Source: Eonycteris spelaea
Lineage: Eukaryota > Chordata > Mammalia > Chiroptera > Pteropodidae
DNA length: 64,000 bases
Direction: 5' to 3'
Assembly: GCA_003508835.1 (NCBI GenBank)
Contig: PUFA01000062.1
Coordinates: 3,448,001 to 3,512,000, forward strand
A program made the position numbers and the translations under genes. The notes beneath the pieces were generated by a model that was not told where the DNA came from, did not search any database, and saw only the letters and a list, made by a program, of their open reading frames with translations. Below are positions 1 to 11,877 of the stretch, one piece after another. Within the stretch, counting starts at the first letter, position 1; each line of letters opens with the position of its first letter.

Positions 1-936
1 ATTGTTTAAACCTACATCTTTGCTAATGTTCTATGTGTTTGATCAATCAATTTCAGAGAGAAGCATGTGAAAATCTCCTGAGGTGTGGATTTTTCAGTCT
101 CTTCTTGTTTTAGATTTTTGCCTTAAAGAATTGAAATTGTATTTTTAGACATTTTCATATTTATGATTATTATATCCTTTGAGATCACTGTTTCTTTCTC
201 AATGAATAATTCCACTTTTTCTATTATTTTTGTCTTTTATTAATATCTATCAAATATTATTTTGATAAATTTGTATTATCTTTCTTCCTCATCATTTTAT
301 GTTAACATTTCTGAATCATTGTGTTTTAAATTTGTCTTTGGTAAATACAGTGATATTGCAGGTAATCCAATCTCAGAATCTCTACTTCAGTAGGTTAGTT
401 TAATTGATTCTTATTAATTATAATTGCTAATGTGTTTGATTATAATACCATCATTTTATATTATATTTTTCCTGAAATTTGATTGATTGTTGTTTTTACC
501 TCTCTTTCTTTTTGTGAATTTGTCTCCTCCACCTCATGCATATGATTTTGAAGTTTAAACAATCTATATTTATACATTCTGTATCTACTTATACATTTAA
601 TTGAAGTATCTAAAATTATATCTTAAAATTAATTATCTTAAAATTAATATCTCAATCTTCCTATAGATTTATTACTTTGTTTATTCACTTAAACATTTTT
701 ATAATACTTATTTTAATCTCATTTTCAGATTGCCCTATTATTTTGAGTGTGAGAGTTCTTGTTTTTCGAAACTAATGATTCTCTCATGATCTCTCTTGCC
801 GTTTAAAATTTTTAAGTTCTTCAGTGAAAATTGTCAACCTGCAGGAGTCCTGTGCATGACTTAGGTAATAGAGGCAACGATTTCCCCCCGAAGTGTATTT
901 CTGTCATATTCTTACAGGTTTAATTGGTTATTGACC
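1..936. other. AT-rich non-coding stretch, nothing recognised
   Basis: The plus strand is T-rich, with frequent stop codons in all frames. The texture could be a very old LINE-1 3' region, but I could not match any block to a consensus, so this stays unassigned. Confidence 0.5.
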
Positions 937-960
937 TTTTGTTTGTTTGTTTGTTTGTTT
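937..960. repeat. (TTTG)n microsatellite
   Basis: About six TTTG units in a row. Such tracts often derive from the A-rich tails of minus-strand retroposons, but no element body is recognisable to the right. Confidence 0.9.
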
Positions 961-1365
961 CTTGACACAGGTTTCTCTACCTTATGAGTAATTATGAATT
1001 CAGGTTCCACACTTTTTGTGCAGGGTGGATATTCTTTTTCAATTCATAGCCCATAATATGTGGCTGACATTTCTGTGTTCCATTTCCAGGCCAATGTGTG
1101 TGTGTTTTTTTTTTTTTCTAGTTCATGAACTCTAATTCTCTTTTCATGGAAGAGATGACTTCTTTCTGGTTTCTGGATTTGTGCATAAACTCTAGCTTCT
1201 AAGTTCTGTCTTCTTTGTGCAAGATTTGTAGTGTTGGGTCTAATCCTTTCTGATTCATGAAAACCAAAGCCTCTATTTATATATGTGGTACTGAAATCCT
1301 GTGTACATAATCTTGTGTAGTTTGGAATGCATATGTTTCTGTTTTTATTCTCTAGATGCCATGTA
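961..1365. other. Non-coding stretch, nothing recognised
   Basis: A 108-codon minus-strand frame crosses this stretch. It has no recognisable domain and includes a poly-T tract read as poly-lysine, so I treat it as chance. Confidence 0.5.
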
Positions 1366-1453
1366 TTCATTCATTCATTCATCATCCATCCATCCATCCA
1401 TCCATCCACCCATCCATCTGTCTCTCTATCCATCATCTATCTATCTACCTATC
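1366..1453. repeat. Compound (TTCA)n/(ATCC)n/(TATC)n microsatellite
   Basis: Tetranucleotide units change from TTCA to ATCC and then to TATC-like. The phases are close, as expected for one array diverging by point mutation and slippage. Confidence 0.9.
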
Positions 1454-2040
1454 TTCTGTGGTATTGATCATTATTGGCATTTCGTAAGCAAGCTACAAAT
1501 CCTGATTTTCTTATTCTTGCCTCAAATAATTATACTTTATTTTTCATTATACACATTTAAACATTTTTCTATCTATATCTCATTTAACGCTTTTTTTTTG
1601 AAGGCAAAATATTTTAACTTTTTAAAAAAATTTTAAGACTCTTCTATTTATTTACAAAGGATGTTGGTACTTATTATTACGGTTGGTTTTTAAATTTACA
1701 GCCACAAGTATTCTGGTGAATTCCAGATGATTAGGAAGAGAGCACAGACACTCGTGCATGCGCACACATGTGCGCGTATACACACACACACACAGTATAA
1801 GATTAAATGAAGTTCCAAACTTAATTAGATAAAGATAAATTCTTATTGAAGGTAATACATTACACAGAGCAAGAATTCATGGGCAAATCTTGCTTAAGCT
1901 TCCTTCTGGAGCAGTGACAGTGAGTTATAAAAGCCTGATCTGAGGTGCTCGGTTTTCACCCCTTTTTACTCACCATTTGGAATGACTTACAGTAACAAAC
2001 CAGGTATGTCTATTTGAGAGAATATTGACACACATTAGAT
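1454..2040. other. Non-coding stretch with a short CA repeat
   Basis: Contains a short alternating purine-pyrimidine tract (about 1750-1794, ending in CA repeats) that could adopt Z-DNA. Nothing else is recognised. Confidence 0.5.
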
Positions 2041-2074
2041 TTTTGTTTGTTTGTTTGTTTGTTTGTTTGTTTTG
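2041..2074. repeat. (TTTG)n microsatellite
   Basis: About eight TTTG units, almost uninterrupted. It resembles the tail of the 5S-derived insert near 60 kb, but the sequence to its right does not match 5S rRNA. Confidence 0.92.
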
Positions 2075-4535
2075 TACCAAGCTCAGTGTTAGTATAGCCA
2101 CATGCTCACTTTAGAAGATATAAGAAACTATGCACAGGTATTCTGAATGATTTCTCAGATTTCATCTTGCCGTGGAATGCCTGTTTCTTCACAGATCACT
2201 GCTAATTCTGATTTAATTATGATTTTATCTGTAAAGTTCTGATAATGAGTTGGGTTTAAATCCATGATCCTATAATACAAGTCAATGCGCAAACATTTTT
2301 GAGTACTATCTCCCAGGCAGAATGTTGAGTCTGGGTAAGTAGTGGAAAGACGTCATGTTATTTGGGGTGGAGCTCATGGTCTGGTGAGTCCCCATAATTG
2401 TGTGTTTTCTCCTTTCTGTTTATTTTTATTGTTGTTATTATTGCTGTTAGTGTCCTACCCATACTTATAATGATATTTCATTGATAAACAAATAAAATAT
2501 AGATAAAGGCTGGTATTAGACTCACTAGTCTGCAATGGTCAGATCATGCTCAACTCATGCTGCTCAATCCAGGACATTACATCATAAGGGAGATGTAGAC
2601 TGCCATTTATTCAGAAATGACGAGGATGTTGGGGAATATTTGAAAACTTGTTATGTGAAAAATTGAGGAAAGGACTGGAAAAGTAGAATTGTTTATAATA
2701 AAGTTGGAAAGACTTGTAGTCCACCATCACTTTATTTCTGTTTTCACATAATATGATGACGTTCAGAGTAAAAAGTCTGTCATCCTTTAATTCTATCAAT
2801 GTGAATGTCATATAAACTATTTTACCAGAACTACGCACACTACTGTGGTACAGTCAATGGATTTTCACAGGCTCCTGATGGCTAATAGTGGGGATCAGGC
2901 CCCTCCACTCTTTATTATTCATCAAACACCAATGCCAATGGCAGGCTCAAGTTTTGTTTACTTAGAAGGATGCTGAAGCTATCATTGTATATTAGCTTCA
3001 CATTTGTTTCTTGTCAAATCCAAATGTTAATGGTCTTTAATTTATTTATTTACCAAAAAATAAAATATAGCTTTTCATATTGAGAATGAACTCTTTTAAT
3101 CTATCTGTTCTGAAAATTGTGTTGTGCCATGCATGGGGCGTTCGTGAGCCACAGATAGAGTCACATTTCCTTCTGCTAACCGAAACAAGCCTGTAGCAAG
3201 TTAACCATCAGAAAGTTACATATTTGTTATGGGTCCTACAAATGGAAAATATGAACAAAAAATTAGTTTTCTTTTTCTTGAAAATATGATCTATCTATAA
3301 AGTGGTAGAACACCAGTATAAAAATGATTTTAGTGCATGATAAATTTATAGTTCTATATATAAATTTGGGGAAAGAGGCTAAAAAATTGGAACTCTGGCC
3401 TGTTATCAAATTTAAATCATTACCAGACAAGATCATGCTAAAGCTCAAATACTGTGGTTTTGAACTATCTGTTTCTATTCCAAATTACCCTCAGACAACA
3501 TCAGACAGGTTTAAATTCATTGATCTTATATAAGAAATTACTTTTTACTTGTACTGGTTCCATCTGTTCTAAGTTGCAGTGAACATGTCCCACTTGTGTC
3601 TGCAACCCAGTAAAGGTGACTCATAGGTGCACATGGGACCACTTGCTGGTAAAGGGTCACCGAAATTCCTTTCCAACTTTAGTCTTAGATTTAACCTCTT
3701 TCTTAGAGAATTGAAGAGAGAAGCAGAGGGGAAAGGAAAGAATGCTTTATCCTTCAAAGTAAAAAAATATATATATATATATTCATATTTTTTCCTCCCT
3801 TTTTCCCTGAAGTGTTTAAACTTTTGTAGATATTTTATCCTCTAGTTCAAGGTTAACTTCAGAACATCTCTAGATACATCTTGTTTTGATGTCCTCTTGG
3901 GTATGTAATCATAGTGTTTATACCAGTTCTAGTGAAGATGAAGATAAGGTTCGCACAAGATAAAAAGTCTGAGACACTGCAGTACTTTCTGGAATTATCT
4001 CTTTTCAATAAAAATTATTCATAGTCTCATCCTTTCACTCTTTATTACCTGTCTCCTCTTCCCCCCAGCAGCTTCCAAGAAAAATTAGCACAGTTGATAT
4101 ACCATAGAAATACACATATTTAATTATGATACTTTCAGAACTCTTTGGTTTGCAAATAGTACCTGGCATATATTGAGCACTTAGGCTACAATAAAATATA
4201 ACTGCTATTGGAAACTTTAAAAAAATGTACATTCCCCCTCAAAGTCTCCATAATCTACATTGCAAATGCATCTTTACAAACCAAAAAATTAGGAATGTCT
4301 TTAAATTTTTTTCTTATCAGGGGATTCACAAATCTATGTTTCTGTTACCACATGCTTGTATACTTCACATACAAGTTTTTAATTTCCTACAAGCCTTTAT
4401 ATTGCTGTATAGTCTAAGTCAAATGGACAAAACTTTTCCAGTTTTGAGATCTCATTTCTTTTGTTTTATTCCTCACCATGGCAACTTCAACTTATTTTTA
4501 TTTCTTCATTTGCTTCCATTTCTTTCTCCCTGGAG
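2075..4535. other. Non-coding stretch, nothing recognised
   Basis: Mixed-composition DNA with only short frames (75 codons or fewer). A short TA run lies near 3765-3781. I could not match any part to a repeat family or an exon. Confidence 0.5.
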
Positions 4536-4539
4536 TGAC

Positions 4540-4975
4540 CCAAGGTTTGCCAGAACACAGGATGCAGTTGTAGACGGGTGTGGGCTGGTGAAGAGTATAT
4601 GCTCTAGCCAATGGGCTGCAAGGAGACAGGTCTGTGGCAGTTTCTAGGAAATGTTTTGAGAGATAAACATAATCTTTGTTTCATTCTTTTTCTTCTCCTT
4701 TCCTCCCCTGCCCCCATGCTGCTACCAGAAACATGGGTATAGGTCGTCTTGGACCATAGGCTTCAGGCCACCCCCACGAGTGTGAGAGAAGCAACTGGAG
4801 ACACCATGCGGCCTGCATTTGTTCCCCTATTCCACCGGGCCTCCATTAACACTGTAGCCTCTATGAACATCCTTCTTGGAGTTGGATAATATAGCAGCTT
4901 TAGGAGTTGGGTACTTGAGGACTTCGTGGGTCAGTGTTATGATACCAGTCTCCTCACCTCCAGAAGTCATATATG
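4540..4975 (+). mobile_element. Probable ancient endogenous-retrovirus LTR fragment (MLT1-like)
   Basis: Several blocks fall in the order seen in MaLR-type LTRs: an 'agccaatgggctgcaagg' block near 4597, 'tttctaggaaatg' near 4640, a pyrimidine-rich stretch, then 'cttggaccata' near 4749 and an 'acaccatg' block near 4801. No internal retroviral sequence adjoins it, so it would be a solo LTR. The subfamily cannot be named, and no target duplication was found. A 140-codon frame (4225-4647) runs into it and is not a gene. Confidence 0.42.
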
Positions 4976-5054
4976 TGAGAAATAATAACAGCCATTGTGA
5001 ATTTAGATTTTAGTATTATTGTAGTTAAATCTAATACTATTTTATATACTCTTA

Positions 5055-5420
5055 ATCTGAAATAAGTTAACAGTCTAATTGGAAAATGAATATGCATACA
5101 TAAAATGATGTAAAACAATTGCCAAGTTATATGACAAAAGGTATAAATATAAAATTAAATTATCACATATTAGTGGAGGCTATCAAATCTTCCACACCTC
5201 AGAAAATACACACAAGATGAGAATTTTATAACAAATGACTTAAGGCAAAAACTAAAACATGTTGATGATGAAAAGAAAATGAAGAGATTAGAATAAAGAA
5301 ATAAAATTGAACAATATAAGACATGAAATGGGTGACACATGACAAATTGAGATACAGGTATCAGAGCAGGGATTGCCTATAAAGAGGACATGTGTAGGAC
5401 TGGTAGTTTGCATGGTGAGA
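5055..5420 (-). mobile_element. LINE-2 (L2) 3'-region fragment, minus strand
   Basis: From 5065 the plus strand follows the reverse complement of the L2 3' region: a 'taacagtcta' block, then an A-rich block, then 'gggtgacacatgacaaattgag' matching the conserved 'gtgacatttgagctgag' area. Highly diverged. L2 has long been inactive in placental mammals. Confidence 0.48.
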
Positions 5421-5875
5421 TCATGAGTTGGTTTTTGACTTATACTCAAGAGTATTAATGTGTAGGTACCTTCTCATTAGATAAGTTAAAATCATCAGTT
5501 TAAAAATGATAGTGATTTTGTCTTTTATTTTTCACACTTTCTTAAAGCTGCCTTACATTATTTTTATAGTAAGAAAAAAATACATGAATGCCCTTAAAAT
5601 AAACCATTGTTTTTAGTAAAATATCAGACTCATTTAGATTAAGAAGAATTTAAACTATTTATTTTGAGTCTTCAAAGAGATTTAATTGCAAGAGATTATG
5701 ATAACCTGATAACTTCCTATAGTAGTCTATGGCCACATTTAAAAATTGCCACTTTTGGGAAAGTCTTCCATATCTTGTCTAGGCCATTTATATTGTTCCT
5801 TCATATAAATGTAGTTTCATGTCCTGTGCAAACAAAGGGAATTCATTGCACAATAGTAAAAGTCACATTTTTACA
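5421..5875. other. AT-rich stretch, nothing recognised
   Basis: A 93-codon plus-strand frame covers 5664-5945 but has no recognisable features and runs into a MIR-like fragment. Confidence 0.5.
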
Positions 5876-6040
5876 TTATAGAGCTTTACACATTATAATA
5901 CACTACGATATGTGTATTTTATTTAATTTTTACAACAACATGTGACAGAGGTATTCTTATAATTCTGAGCAATCGCTTATAATTCTGAAAACTGCTGAAT
6001 TGAGAATAGAACTCAGCTCTTATAATGTCAAATCCAGGGG
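5876..6040 (-). mobile_element. Possible MIR SINE fragment, minus strand
   Basis: A 'gctttacacatt' block followed by 'tttaatttttacaacaacatgtgacag' resembles the reverse complement of the MIR 3' half (the usual 'tttaatcctcacaacaaccctatgagg' area). The end near 6005 ('agaactcagctct') fits the tRNA-derived part. The middle is disrupted. Confidence 0.4.
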
Positions 6041-9000
6041 GCCGGGGTGTAAAATTAGATTTTACAATATTTGAAAACTAAACTATGCAAGGAAGATCCC
6101 TTATTATAGAAAATAGTAAAACATTAAAATCCAAAATTAGATTTAAAAGTAATTATTTAGAATATGGAAAAATAAGAAGTAAAAATTTTAAAAAGCTAAG
6201 AAATATGACATTTCAAAATCCTCATAAAAATGTAGTACTTTTATTAATTGCCTGAGATATCCTTATAACACTCTTTATCTTGACTTTTTTGTTATTGTTG
6301 TTAGAATTACTTTGCACACTCTTTGCCTCTACATATGACAGTGATTTTGTAATTTCTTTACATAGAACCATAATTCAATCTATCTTCTGAAATAGTTAAT
6401 AAATTTTTTATTGCTGAAACTTTCAGCTTCAAGTCATAGTTTAGTAATGTCATGTACATTTTTAGGCTTATTCTCAAATTTGGCAACTTTCTTTTATGTA
6501 TGAGCCATAAGATTTCATAATATTTTGAGGTTAATGCATTAACTAATTTTTTCTCTGCTATGTCCTTGTTGCAAAAGTTTTTAATGAGTTTTGTGTTATT
6601 TTGTTCTGTTCATGTTTTAAGTCAACAAAAATCTTAAGACTTTACCAGTATTTATAAGGTTTACTCTTCTTTGCTAATTGGATTTTCAAATAATCTAAAA
6701 GACTATTCATTACTTCTTTTCAAAATTTGTCTTTCTTTTTAATAATTATTGCTTTTAGCACAGTCTAATTTCTGTCATAATTTACTTCTCCATGTTAGAA
6801 TAATTTTTTCCTAATTTTGTCATTTCGTTTCATATCTACTAATTTTTAAGCAAAAATTTCTAAGTTGTTTTTGTAGATAAGTTTAAAGACGACTAAAAAT
6901 GTTACCTTTCATTTGTATCCAAATCAAGAATCTCCAGCTATATAATAATATAATGAACACTGGTACTACATACATTGTTTGATCAATGAATATGTGAGGA
7001 ACTTGGTCACTAAACACTTGTTTCTTTACATTGGCTTGCTACATCTGCAACTGTTTTGTATGCTTTTTCATGTGGAACTTTCAGACTTCATCAGTTTGCT
7101 AATGAGTCACACACAGTTAAACGTGATCCTTCAAACACATGTTCATATCATGGTATCAACTCTGGCTCTGTCAATGATTGGTAGGATGACTTCTGGAGAT
7201 AGTCTATGGTTAACAATAACTTAATTATACACAAAAATTACTGCAAATTCTGAAATTGTACTCAAGTATGTCTAAACTAAATGTTTCTCTAAATAATTTC
7301 CCCTTAAATGATTCTCAAAAATATCCTTGTCTATTCTATTGTCATCTATTTGAAATAAGGAGATGGAAATGGAGAGGAAGTTGGAGTAGAAGACAGATTT
7401 CTTTCCAAAGAATCAGTTATAATGTTTAACTTGAGAACATTTTACAAACCAACATTAACTTTCGAGGTCCTAGAAGGGGCTGGAAAAGTGAGGGATGCTG
7501 AAGTTTCAATAGCTTTGCAACAAACCTGCCTCTATGTAGTGCTACCATTTTAAAGATGTCAATTTTGTATCTAAAGTTGAAATACTTCACTTTTCATTGG
7601 TAGATAAAAGTGTAAAATCAGACTTATGACTGAGGTTATTTTTAAATCCAAATTTCAGCTATAATTTGTCAGCTTGTTGGCCACTCTTTATGGGTCTTAT
7701 TTATGTGTTCAGTTCTGTTTTATTTTATCATAATCTATATGACAGCTATAGTTTGCTACATATTGGAATGATTTGTTGTTTGCTAATACTTTCTAATAGT
7801 TAATGGCCACACCATGCTACTTTACCTTACTTAACGTTTAGTAATTTTCTTCTGCTCACCTTATTGTTTTTCTTGTATTCTCTCCTCAGTTCTCCTAATA
7901 TTGGATAATTTTGCAGTGAACAAGCAAAAATGTTGGTGGATGGTACAAATTTTTATTGGTTAGTCTGTGATATTGAAACCATCAAAGTTTCATGTTAGAG
8001 TTCACTAAATGTAACGTGTTACATGTTGCAAGTCCACATAAGCCCCCATTGTTTTCACGTTTTCCTTCCTCTAAAACAATGTCATAGATTTTGTTAGATA
8101 ATTCAAAGATTTTTTTAGTGTCCTTGATCTAATGTCCTATCTCTGCGTTTATTGGAGATACCAACAGCATTACATTTCTTAGTGTAGCATATGAATAAAA
8201 ACAATTTTCTTGATTAATTTTTTTTAATTTCAATATTTATTGCAAGATGTGCTCGACAAGAAGAGTACCATTAGCTTAAATATTCTCCACATCAGGCTGG
8301 TACCAAGATCCCAAATTTTGCCCATTTTTTTTATGCTGAAAAATAAAATGTGGTTTACTTGGGAATAGTTTATAATACTTGGTGATGATTGTGATAAGGG
8401 CTGGGTGTTTATATTAACTTTGTCAGGATTCCCTTAGGTCTATAATTAACATGTTTGCCCAATGATATAGAATTCCCTGATGAATGTACTTAGTCTTTTA
8501 ACTGAGTGACCCGAGGATATGCTGTATTTTAATCTTCACATGACTGCTACATTCACTTTTTTCCAAACATTTTATTTGTCATTTATCACATTCAGTGCCC
8601 TACCATTCTTTTCATTCTTCTTGTTTTATTGATGAATAATGAGTGTGTTAACACTGCTTATCTTGACTCGGGCAAATGAAGAGTGACTTGCTTAAGAGTT
8701 TCTAGCCTGAATCAACTGGATGATTTCTGTGTGTTTGCTTCCAGTTTTAAGCTATAATTGCTTATACCTAACAATAGGTTTAAAATACACATTTATGGGA
8801 AGGCTTTAATCTCACAGTAAACGAAAGTAATCTTATTCTGTGATATGACTATAAATGAAATCACAGTTTACAATGGTTAGTCTAATGCCCATGTGAAACC
8901 AAATGGGTTTGAGTCACAAGAAAATTCAGAAGAGTTCACTCAGTGAGCATCTCATTTTATAAACCATTTTTTCCTCAATTCAGTCATTGTTATGATGAAT

Positions 9001-9276
9001 ATAGTCTTAAAATTATACTCATTCTCACAATTTTAATAGGTTAGCTACTTTTGTGAAAGAATTTTATTTTCCTAGAGAGATTGATATATAATTATGATGG
9101 AAGCATAAAAATCAAACTCATAATGATGTGAAAAACCATACCAGCAGAGGGGAAAGGAGAGTTAAGAACCTCTAAATGACATTCATTCTGAGGTTGCTGA
9201 GCAGTGACAAAATGTGGGTGTCATAGCAGTTGTCACATAGAGAATTGCCCAGGTTACATAAGGGTTATGGTAATTA

Positions 9277-9278
<2 letters not shown>
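6041..9278. other. AT-rich non-coding stretch
   Basis: No gene and no confident repeat. A very weak minus-strand MIR-like trace lies near 8590-8740. A 22-bp word at 8752-8773 recurs exactly at 10741-10762. A weak CTCF-like word sits near 9140. Confidence 0.45.
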
Positions 9279-9328
<50 letters not shown>

Positions 9329-9349
9329 ACACACACACTCACACACATA
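9279..9349. repeat. (TC)n then (AC)n microsatellite
   Basis: A long uninterrupted TC run is followed directly by an AC-rich run. The TC part is a polypyrimidine mirror repeat able to form triplex DNA; the AC part favours Z-DNA. The 89-codon frame across it is repeat-coded. Confidence 0.95.
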
Positions 9350-9510
9350 TACTATACCTGCACCTTTATTTATACATATATATAAATATCAGAATACTAT
9401 AGATTATTATAAAATAATTTTATGTGAAATATGCAACAAATACTGGCTTTTTAATCTGAAGAAGTACTGTTAGTATCTTTTAATATTCATATAAATAGGT
9501 ATAGAAAACA

Positions 9511-9528
9511 CATACACATATGTATGTA

Positions 9529-9559
<31 letters not shown>

Positions 9560-9597
9560 GTATATGTATGTATGTACGTATGTATGTATATGTATAC
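9511..9597. repeat. (TG)n/(TA)n/(TATG)n compound microsatellite
   Basis: Alternating purine-pyrimidine for almost its whole length, moving from TATG to TG, TA and back to TATG. A 60-codon minus-strand frame here is an artefact of the repeat. Confidence 0.95.
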
Positions 9598-10599
9598 AAA
9601 CATTATTCCTTCATCAGGAAAAGGCAAACTTAAAACATATTTGACTGACCAAGACTCAGCTTTGGCCACTTCAATATTTTAACACTTTAATTTAGCACAT
9701 TCCTGGAATTACTGAATTCATCTCTTACAGGAAAAAGGGATTGTTTCTTGCATCTTATCTTTTCAATTTTCATGCTGCATTTATTCTTCCTGAATACGAT
9801 TCCAACTACAAGACATATTTTTAAGTTTTATCTTCTGTTTACAAACTCACAACTCTGTCAGTTTGCTTAGTCACGCTGGGCTGAAGTTTAGTTATTACCA
9901 AAGATTTTACTGAAGCAGATTCAGCCACTCATTCCTTTGTTTTCCTTTATTGCTCACAGCACTATTCATGGAAGAAAGTACTAATCGAAATAACAATGTA
10001 TTTTTATAAATTAACTCCCCTTTACCTTTAATATTACATACTTTTAACAGCACAGAGTTTATGTAGCTTTTGTTGTTTTAACATCACAATTTTACTTTCT
10101 CTGTGAGATGCAATAAAAATGTATACAAAATATATAAAGTGAAAAAGATATGTTAAGAATAAAGAACTGAATGAGAAAATGCTTCACATCTATTGAGACA
10201 ATAACTAATTCTGCTTAGTGCAGGTCTTTTCTCAATAAGATATTTGTTCTTTGTATAACCCTGAGGCTTTTCGAGGGATGCCATTACAAGTAGGAGTGAA
10301 TACAACATATTGAGCACTAATTCTATCAGGCAAATGGTGTGATATGTTTCGAGAGAAAATCAGTCCTCCTCCATAAGTGAAAACTATCTTGTTATCTATG
10401 GAAGCTCTGACCTTGCCTATCAGATTAATTTTCTCAAACAAGCTATGCTATATTTGTACTTACATGAACATATTATTTTCTTCAAAATGTAAATTCTCAG
10501 AATACTTTCCGCTGCTTATAGTTTCAATAATAAAATAAGTTTTGAGTTTAAAATAATAGAAATAATTTCATAGAACTTTTGATTCCATTTCAATGCCTT
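9598..10599. other. Non-coding stretch, nothing recognised
   Basis: Unique-looking AT-rich DNA. A 69-codon minus-strand frame (10232-10441) shows no domain or splice context. Confidence 0.5.
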
Positions 10600-10630
10600 C
10601 CCCCCCCCGTCCCCCCCCCACCCCCGCCCC
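10600..10630 (-). repeat. C-rich run; G-quadruplex motif on minus strand
   Basis: Four cytosine runs of 9, 9, 5 and 4 bases are separated by one or two bases. On the minus strand this gives four G-tracts of at least four with very short loops, well within the usual G-quadruplex pattern; the C strand could form an i-motif. It stands alone in AT-rich DNA. Run lengths are the kind that vary between individuals or suffer sequencing error. Confidence 0.9.
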
Positions 10631-10789
10631 GCAAACTTACAGAGCTATTTTGGTACTTGTGTAGAGGCAACTCGTGTAAATCCTTCAAACTGCTAAGTTT
10701 TAAATTTTACCTACACACTTTGTCAATGTTATAAACTGAACTATAATTGCTTATACCTAACAGATGTAATGTTCAGCATAGGCCAAACA

Positions 10790-10985
10790 TTAGAGTGCTG
10801 TATGGTAAAAATATGTTTCATCAAAAGGTCCAGGTGTGAATCTTGGTTTACCACTTTCTCAGTTGTTTGACTCGAGGCTGGTAACTTTCTCCTTTCAAAA
10901 ATAAATATAAAAATGTTTAATTCACAGGATGGTTGAGAGAATAAGATAACATGTAAATTATTTTCTATGTGTAATTTTTTAATTT
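10790..10985 (+). mobile_element. MIR SINE, plus strand
   Basis: Follows the MIR order: 'gtgtgaatcttggtttaccactt' (10834 on, the B-box region), then 'cagttgtttgactcgaggctggtaactttctc' (the core region), then a 'gttgagagaataagataacatgtaaa' end. Diverged but collinear. The A-box end is poor. Confidence 0.65.
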
Positions 10986-11049
10986 TTACATGGTAATGGG
11001 TTTTAGGCATCATTGTTATTCTTGTCAAAAACTAAGTAATAACAAAATG

Positions 11050-11790
11050 CTGGCTTCTCTTTCATGTCTCCAAAAATAGTAAATGTAAGTAACTGTGTGA
11101 GCGAACATCTCACTGGGCACCGTGTAACAGGGGCTGAGAACACAGCAGGGAGATGTGATTACGATATGCAAAGGAGAGCATCTCGTATATTAGTGCTCAC
11201 AGCTGCTGGAGAAATAGTACTGGCAGATGTTGAAGTTTCAGCTCTGTTTTAAGAGATTAAACTGGAAGAGGGGGATATGCATTCAGAAAAGAAAGGCACT
11301 GCTGGAGAAGTCATGACAACCACAAATCTGGTTGTATTTTATCAGTTCATGCTGAAAATTATTATTAGTGTTAATAGTTCCAAAAAAAAAAAAAACTTTT
11401 CAAAAGATTTCAAGGAGAACAAATACAAGCTGCTTGGCACACCATAGGTACGGTAATAAATACGTTTGATGGCTGCTGGTGTAAAACCAGCAGTGCCGCG
11501 TTGAGCTTCGGCAGCCCTCTTCGGGAGTGCGTCAAAACTGTAAATCTCCTTGGGAGTCATGTTATATCACGTCATGTGAAATCAAATGCTAGCAATTTTT
11601 AAAAGAAATAAATGTAAAGGGTTAGGAGGTTACTTTTATCATCTTTCCAATCTCTCAGCCTAGAGCTTGGTTGATGACATAAAATACAGAGAGACGCTTG
11701 GGCAGAGTCTTTACAATCAATTTGTAATTTCAGCACTGCATTGTATAATTAATCCTAAAAGCAATACAACCACTTGAATGACTTTGAAAT
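11050..11790. promoter_or_regulatory. Candidate conserved non-coding element with retained CpGs
   Basis: This block is richer in GC and CpG than its surroundings. About eight CpGs lie in 11440-11570, where decayed neutral DNA would have lost most. It matches no repeat I know. The right part (11690-11760) has homeodomain-type words such as TAATTA and TAATCC, and 11166-11175 has an octamer-like 'atgcaaag'. A 72-codon minus-strand frame (11342-11560) covers the CpG cluster; its first 45 codons are compositionally unlike the AT-rich noise, but I recognise no protein, and its end runs through a homopolymer. A developmental enhancer is the best guess; an unrecognised exon or old retrocopy is possible. 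Confidence 0.35.
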
Positions 11791-11801
11791 ATCTTTCACT
11801 T

Positions 11802-11877
11802 AAAAAAAAAAGAAATGAAAAGCAAAGAAATGGAAAGAAGGAAGGAAAGGAAGAAAGAAGGAAGAAAGGAAGGAAAA
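11802..11877. repeat. A-rich then (GGAA)n/(GAAA)n purine tract
   Basis: A run of ten A is followed by imperfect GAAA/GGAA units, all purine for most of its length. It may have grown from a retroposon A-tail, but the sequence to its left does not look like a known retroposon. Confidence 0.85.

Noticed and set aside
1044..1370. 108-codon minus-strand open frame
   Set aside because: No domain and poly-lysine from a homopolymer; no start or splice context.
1366..1453. CRISPR-like or structured array
   Set aside because: Simple tetranucleotide microsatellite; the organism is a mammal and there are no spacers.
4225..4647. 140-codon plus-strand frame, the longest in the window
   Set aside because: Runs into an LTR-like repeat, has no recognisable domain, and its length is plausible by chance.
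8590..8740. MIR-like sequence on the minus strand
   Set aside because: Only short scattered words match; not enough for a feature call.
9138..9155. CTCF-like word 'ccagcagaggggaa'
   Set aside because: Two core positions mismatch and there is no supporting partner site or context.
9204..9473. 89-codon frame with serine-leucine repeats
   Set aside because: Coded by the TC/AC microsatellite.
11342..11560. 72-codon minus-strand frame as a processed pseudogene
   Set aside because: No parent protein recognised, and the homopolymer at its end has the wrong orientation for a poly-A tail.
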